Below are positions 4,442 through 5,211 of a stretch of 5,211 bases of DNA, one piece after another. A model generated the notes under the pieces. That model was not told the DNA's origin. It saw only the letters and a list, made by a program, of their open reading frames with translations, and made no database searches. How positions within the stretch are numbered: the first letter of the stretch is position 1; each line of letters opens with the position of its first letter. The position numbers were made by a program, and so were the translations under genes. The stretch comes from Syntrophaceae bacterium (lineage in GTDB: Bacteria > Desulfobacterota > Syntrophia > Syntrophales > UBA5619): NCBI GenBank assembly GCA_023249795.1, contig JAHFBU010000138.1, forward strand, positions 1 to 5,211, read 5' to 3'.

Positions 4442-5211
4442 ATGTCGGCAGATACATTTCCAAAGCTGTTGGTCGAACAGGCCCGGAAATACGGATCCGG
4501 AAAGGTCGCCCTGCGCGAGAAGGACCTGGGGATCTGGCAGTCCGTGACCTGGGCCGAGTACGCCGAAAAGGTGAAATATTTTTCTCTCGGCCTGATCAGC
4601 CTCGGCTTCGAGCCCGGAGACAAGATTTCCATCATCGGAGACAACAAGCCCGAATGGATCATCGCCGAGCTTGCCGCCCAGTCGGCCCGCGGGTTCGGCA
4701 CCGGGATCTACCAGGATTCGATTCTCAAAGAGGTGGCCTACATCATCAACCACTCGGAGACCAAATTCGTGATCGCCGAGGACCAGGAACAGGTCGACAA
4801 GATTCTCGATATGCAGGAGGAGCTGCCCGGCGTCAAAAAGATCATCTACTATGACCCGAAGGGGATGGGAAAGTACCGGTCGGACCTGCTCGCCTATTTC
4901 CCCGACATCATCGAACAGGGACGGGAATATGAGAAGAGCCATCCCGGGGTGTTCGAAAGGAATGTGGAGAACACGAAACCGTCCGATGTCGCCTGGATCT
5001 GTACGACCTCCGGGACCACGGGCTTTCCCAAACTGGCGATGTTGACCCATCAGAACCTCATCTCCATGGCAACGAACCTCGGCTGCTTCGATCCGAAATA
5101 CGATACCGACGAGTTTGTCTCCTTTCTCCCTCTTCCCTGGGTGGGGGAACAGATGATGGCCGTGGCCAGCGGTCTTCTGTTCGGACTGACCATCAACTTC
5201 CCGGAAAGCAC
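4442..5211 (+). CDS. AMP-forming acyl-CoA synthetase (long-chain-type, ANL superfamily), N-terminal part, runs off the window
   Basis: The frame opens at ATG 4442 and stays open to the window edge, giving 256 residues of a protein that usually has about 600-650. These enzymes activate a carboxylic acid with ATP to an acyl-adenylate, then make the acyl-CoA. Visible landmarks are G-D-K-I-S-I-I-G-D-N-K-P-E-W (59-72 region), the I-Y-Q-D-S...E-V-A-Y-I-I-N-H-S segment (about 89-105) typical of long-chain ligases, and the ATP-binding loop T-T-S-G-T-T-G-F-P-K (188-197). The loop is followed by L-A-M-L-T-H, with Leu198 where Gly usually follows the Lys. F-L-P-L-P-W-V-G-E-Q (209-218 region after the T-H motif) corresponds to L-P-L-x-H-x-x-E-R of classical fatty acyl ligases. 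The ribosome site is weak (GGGA at 4432-4435), so translation probably depends on coupling to livG. The substrate (fatty, branched or aromatic acid) cannot be settled from this half. Confidence 0.93.
   Translation, partial: MSADTFPKLLVEQARKYGSGKVALREKDLGIWQSVTWAEYAEKVKYFSLGLISLGFEPGDKISIIGDNKPEWIIAELAAQSARGFGTGIYQDSILKEVAYIINHSETKFVIAEDQEQVDKILDMQEELPGVKKIIYYDPKGMGKYRSDLLAYFPDIIEQGREYEKSHPGVFERNVENTKPSDVAWICTTSGTTGFPKLAMLTHQNLISMATNLGCFDPKYDTDEFVSFLPLPWVGEQMMAVASGLLFGLTINFPES

Noticed and set aside
4391..5050. A 219-codon minus-strand frame and other frames opposite livG and the ligase
   Set aside because: They are shadows of the two well-supported plus-strand genes.

Overview
The window looks like the chromosome of an anaerobic, organic-acid-using bacterium. 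The best guess is a member of the Desulfobacterota (the former Deltaproteobacteria, e.g. the syntrophic or Geobacter-like groups). This is inferred from gene content: a tungsten-type aldehyde:ferredoxin oxidoreductase, a CBS-ACT sensor protein, a universal stress protein, and a branched-chain-amino-acid-type ABC ATPase followed directly by an AMP-forming acyl-CoA ligase. Genes are fairly GC-rich with strong Shine-Dalgarno sites. No RNA genes, insertion sequences, CRISPR arrays or phage genes are visible.

Layout: two divergent gene blocks flank a 439-bp control region (3185-3623). The leftward block (minus strand) reads CBS-ACT protein (3184-2480), a 127-bp gap, AOR-family oxidoreductase (2352-481), then a universal stress protein (476-21) only 4 bp further on. 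The rightward block (plus strand) reads a LivG-like ATPase (3624-4430), then 11 bp later an AMP-forming acyl-CoA ligase (4442 to beyond the window end). The ligase is open at the edge, so only its first 256 residues are seen.

How the genes may work together (inference): the rightward block resembles the livG/CoA-ligase start of an uptake operon in which an acid substrate is imported by a Liv-type ABC transporter and trapped as its CoA thioester; livH, livM, livF and a binding protein would be expected further right. The leftward block holds an enzyme that interconverts carboxylic acids and aldehydes with ferredoxin, plus two probable adenine-nucleotide sensors. The window may therefore be a divergent acid uptake/activation and acid/aldehyde redox locus.

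The most unusual non-coding signal is the rightward promoter at 3471-3502. It has a consensus -35, a 13-bp spaced palindrome filling most of the spacer, and an abutting perfect 12-bp palindrome covering the -10. More inverted repeats and ATTCC half-sites follow in the leader. A different 5-3-5 palindrome lies upstream of the AOR gene. No regulator gene is present in the window to assign to these sites.
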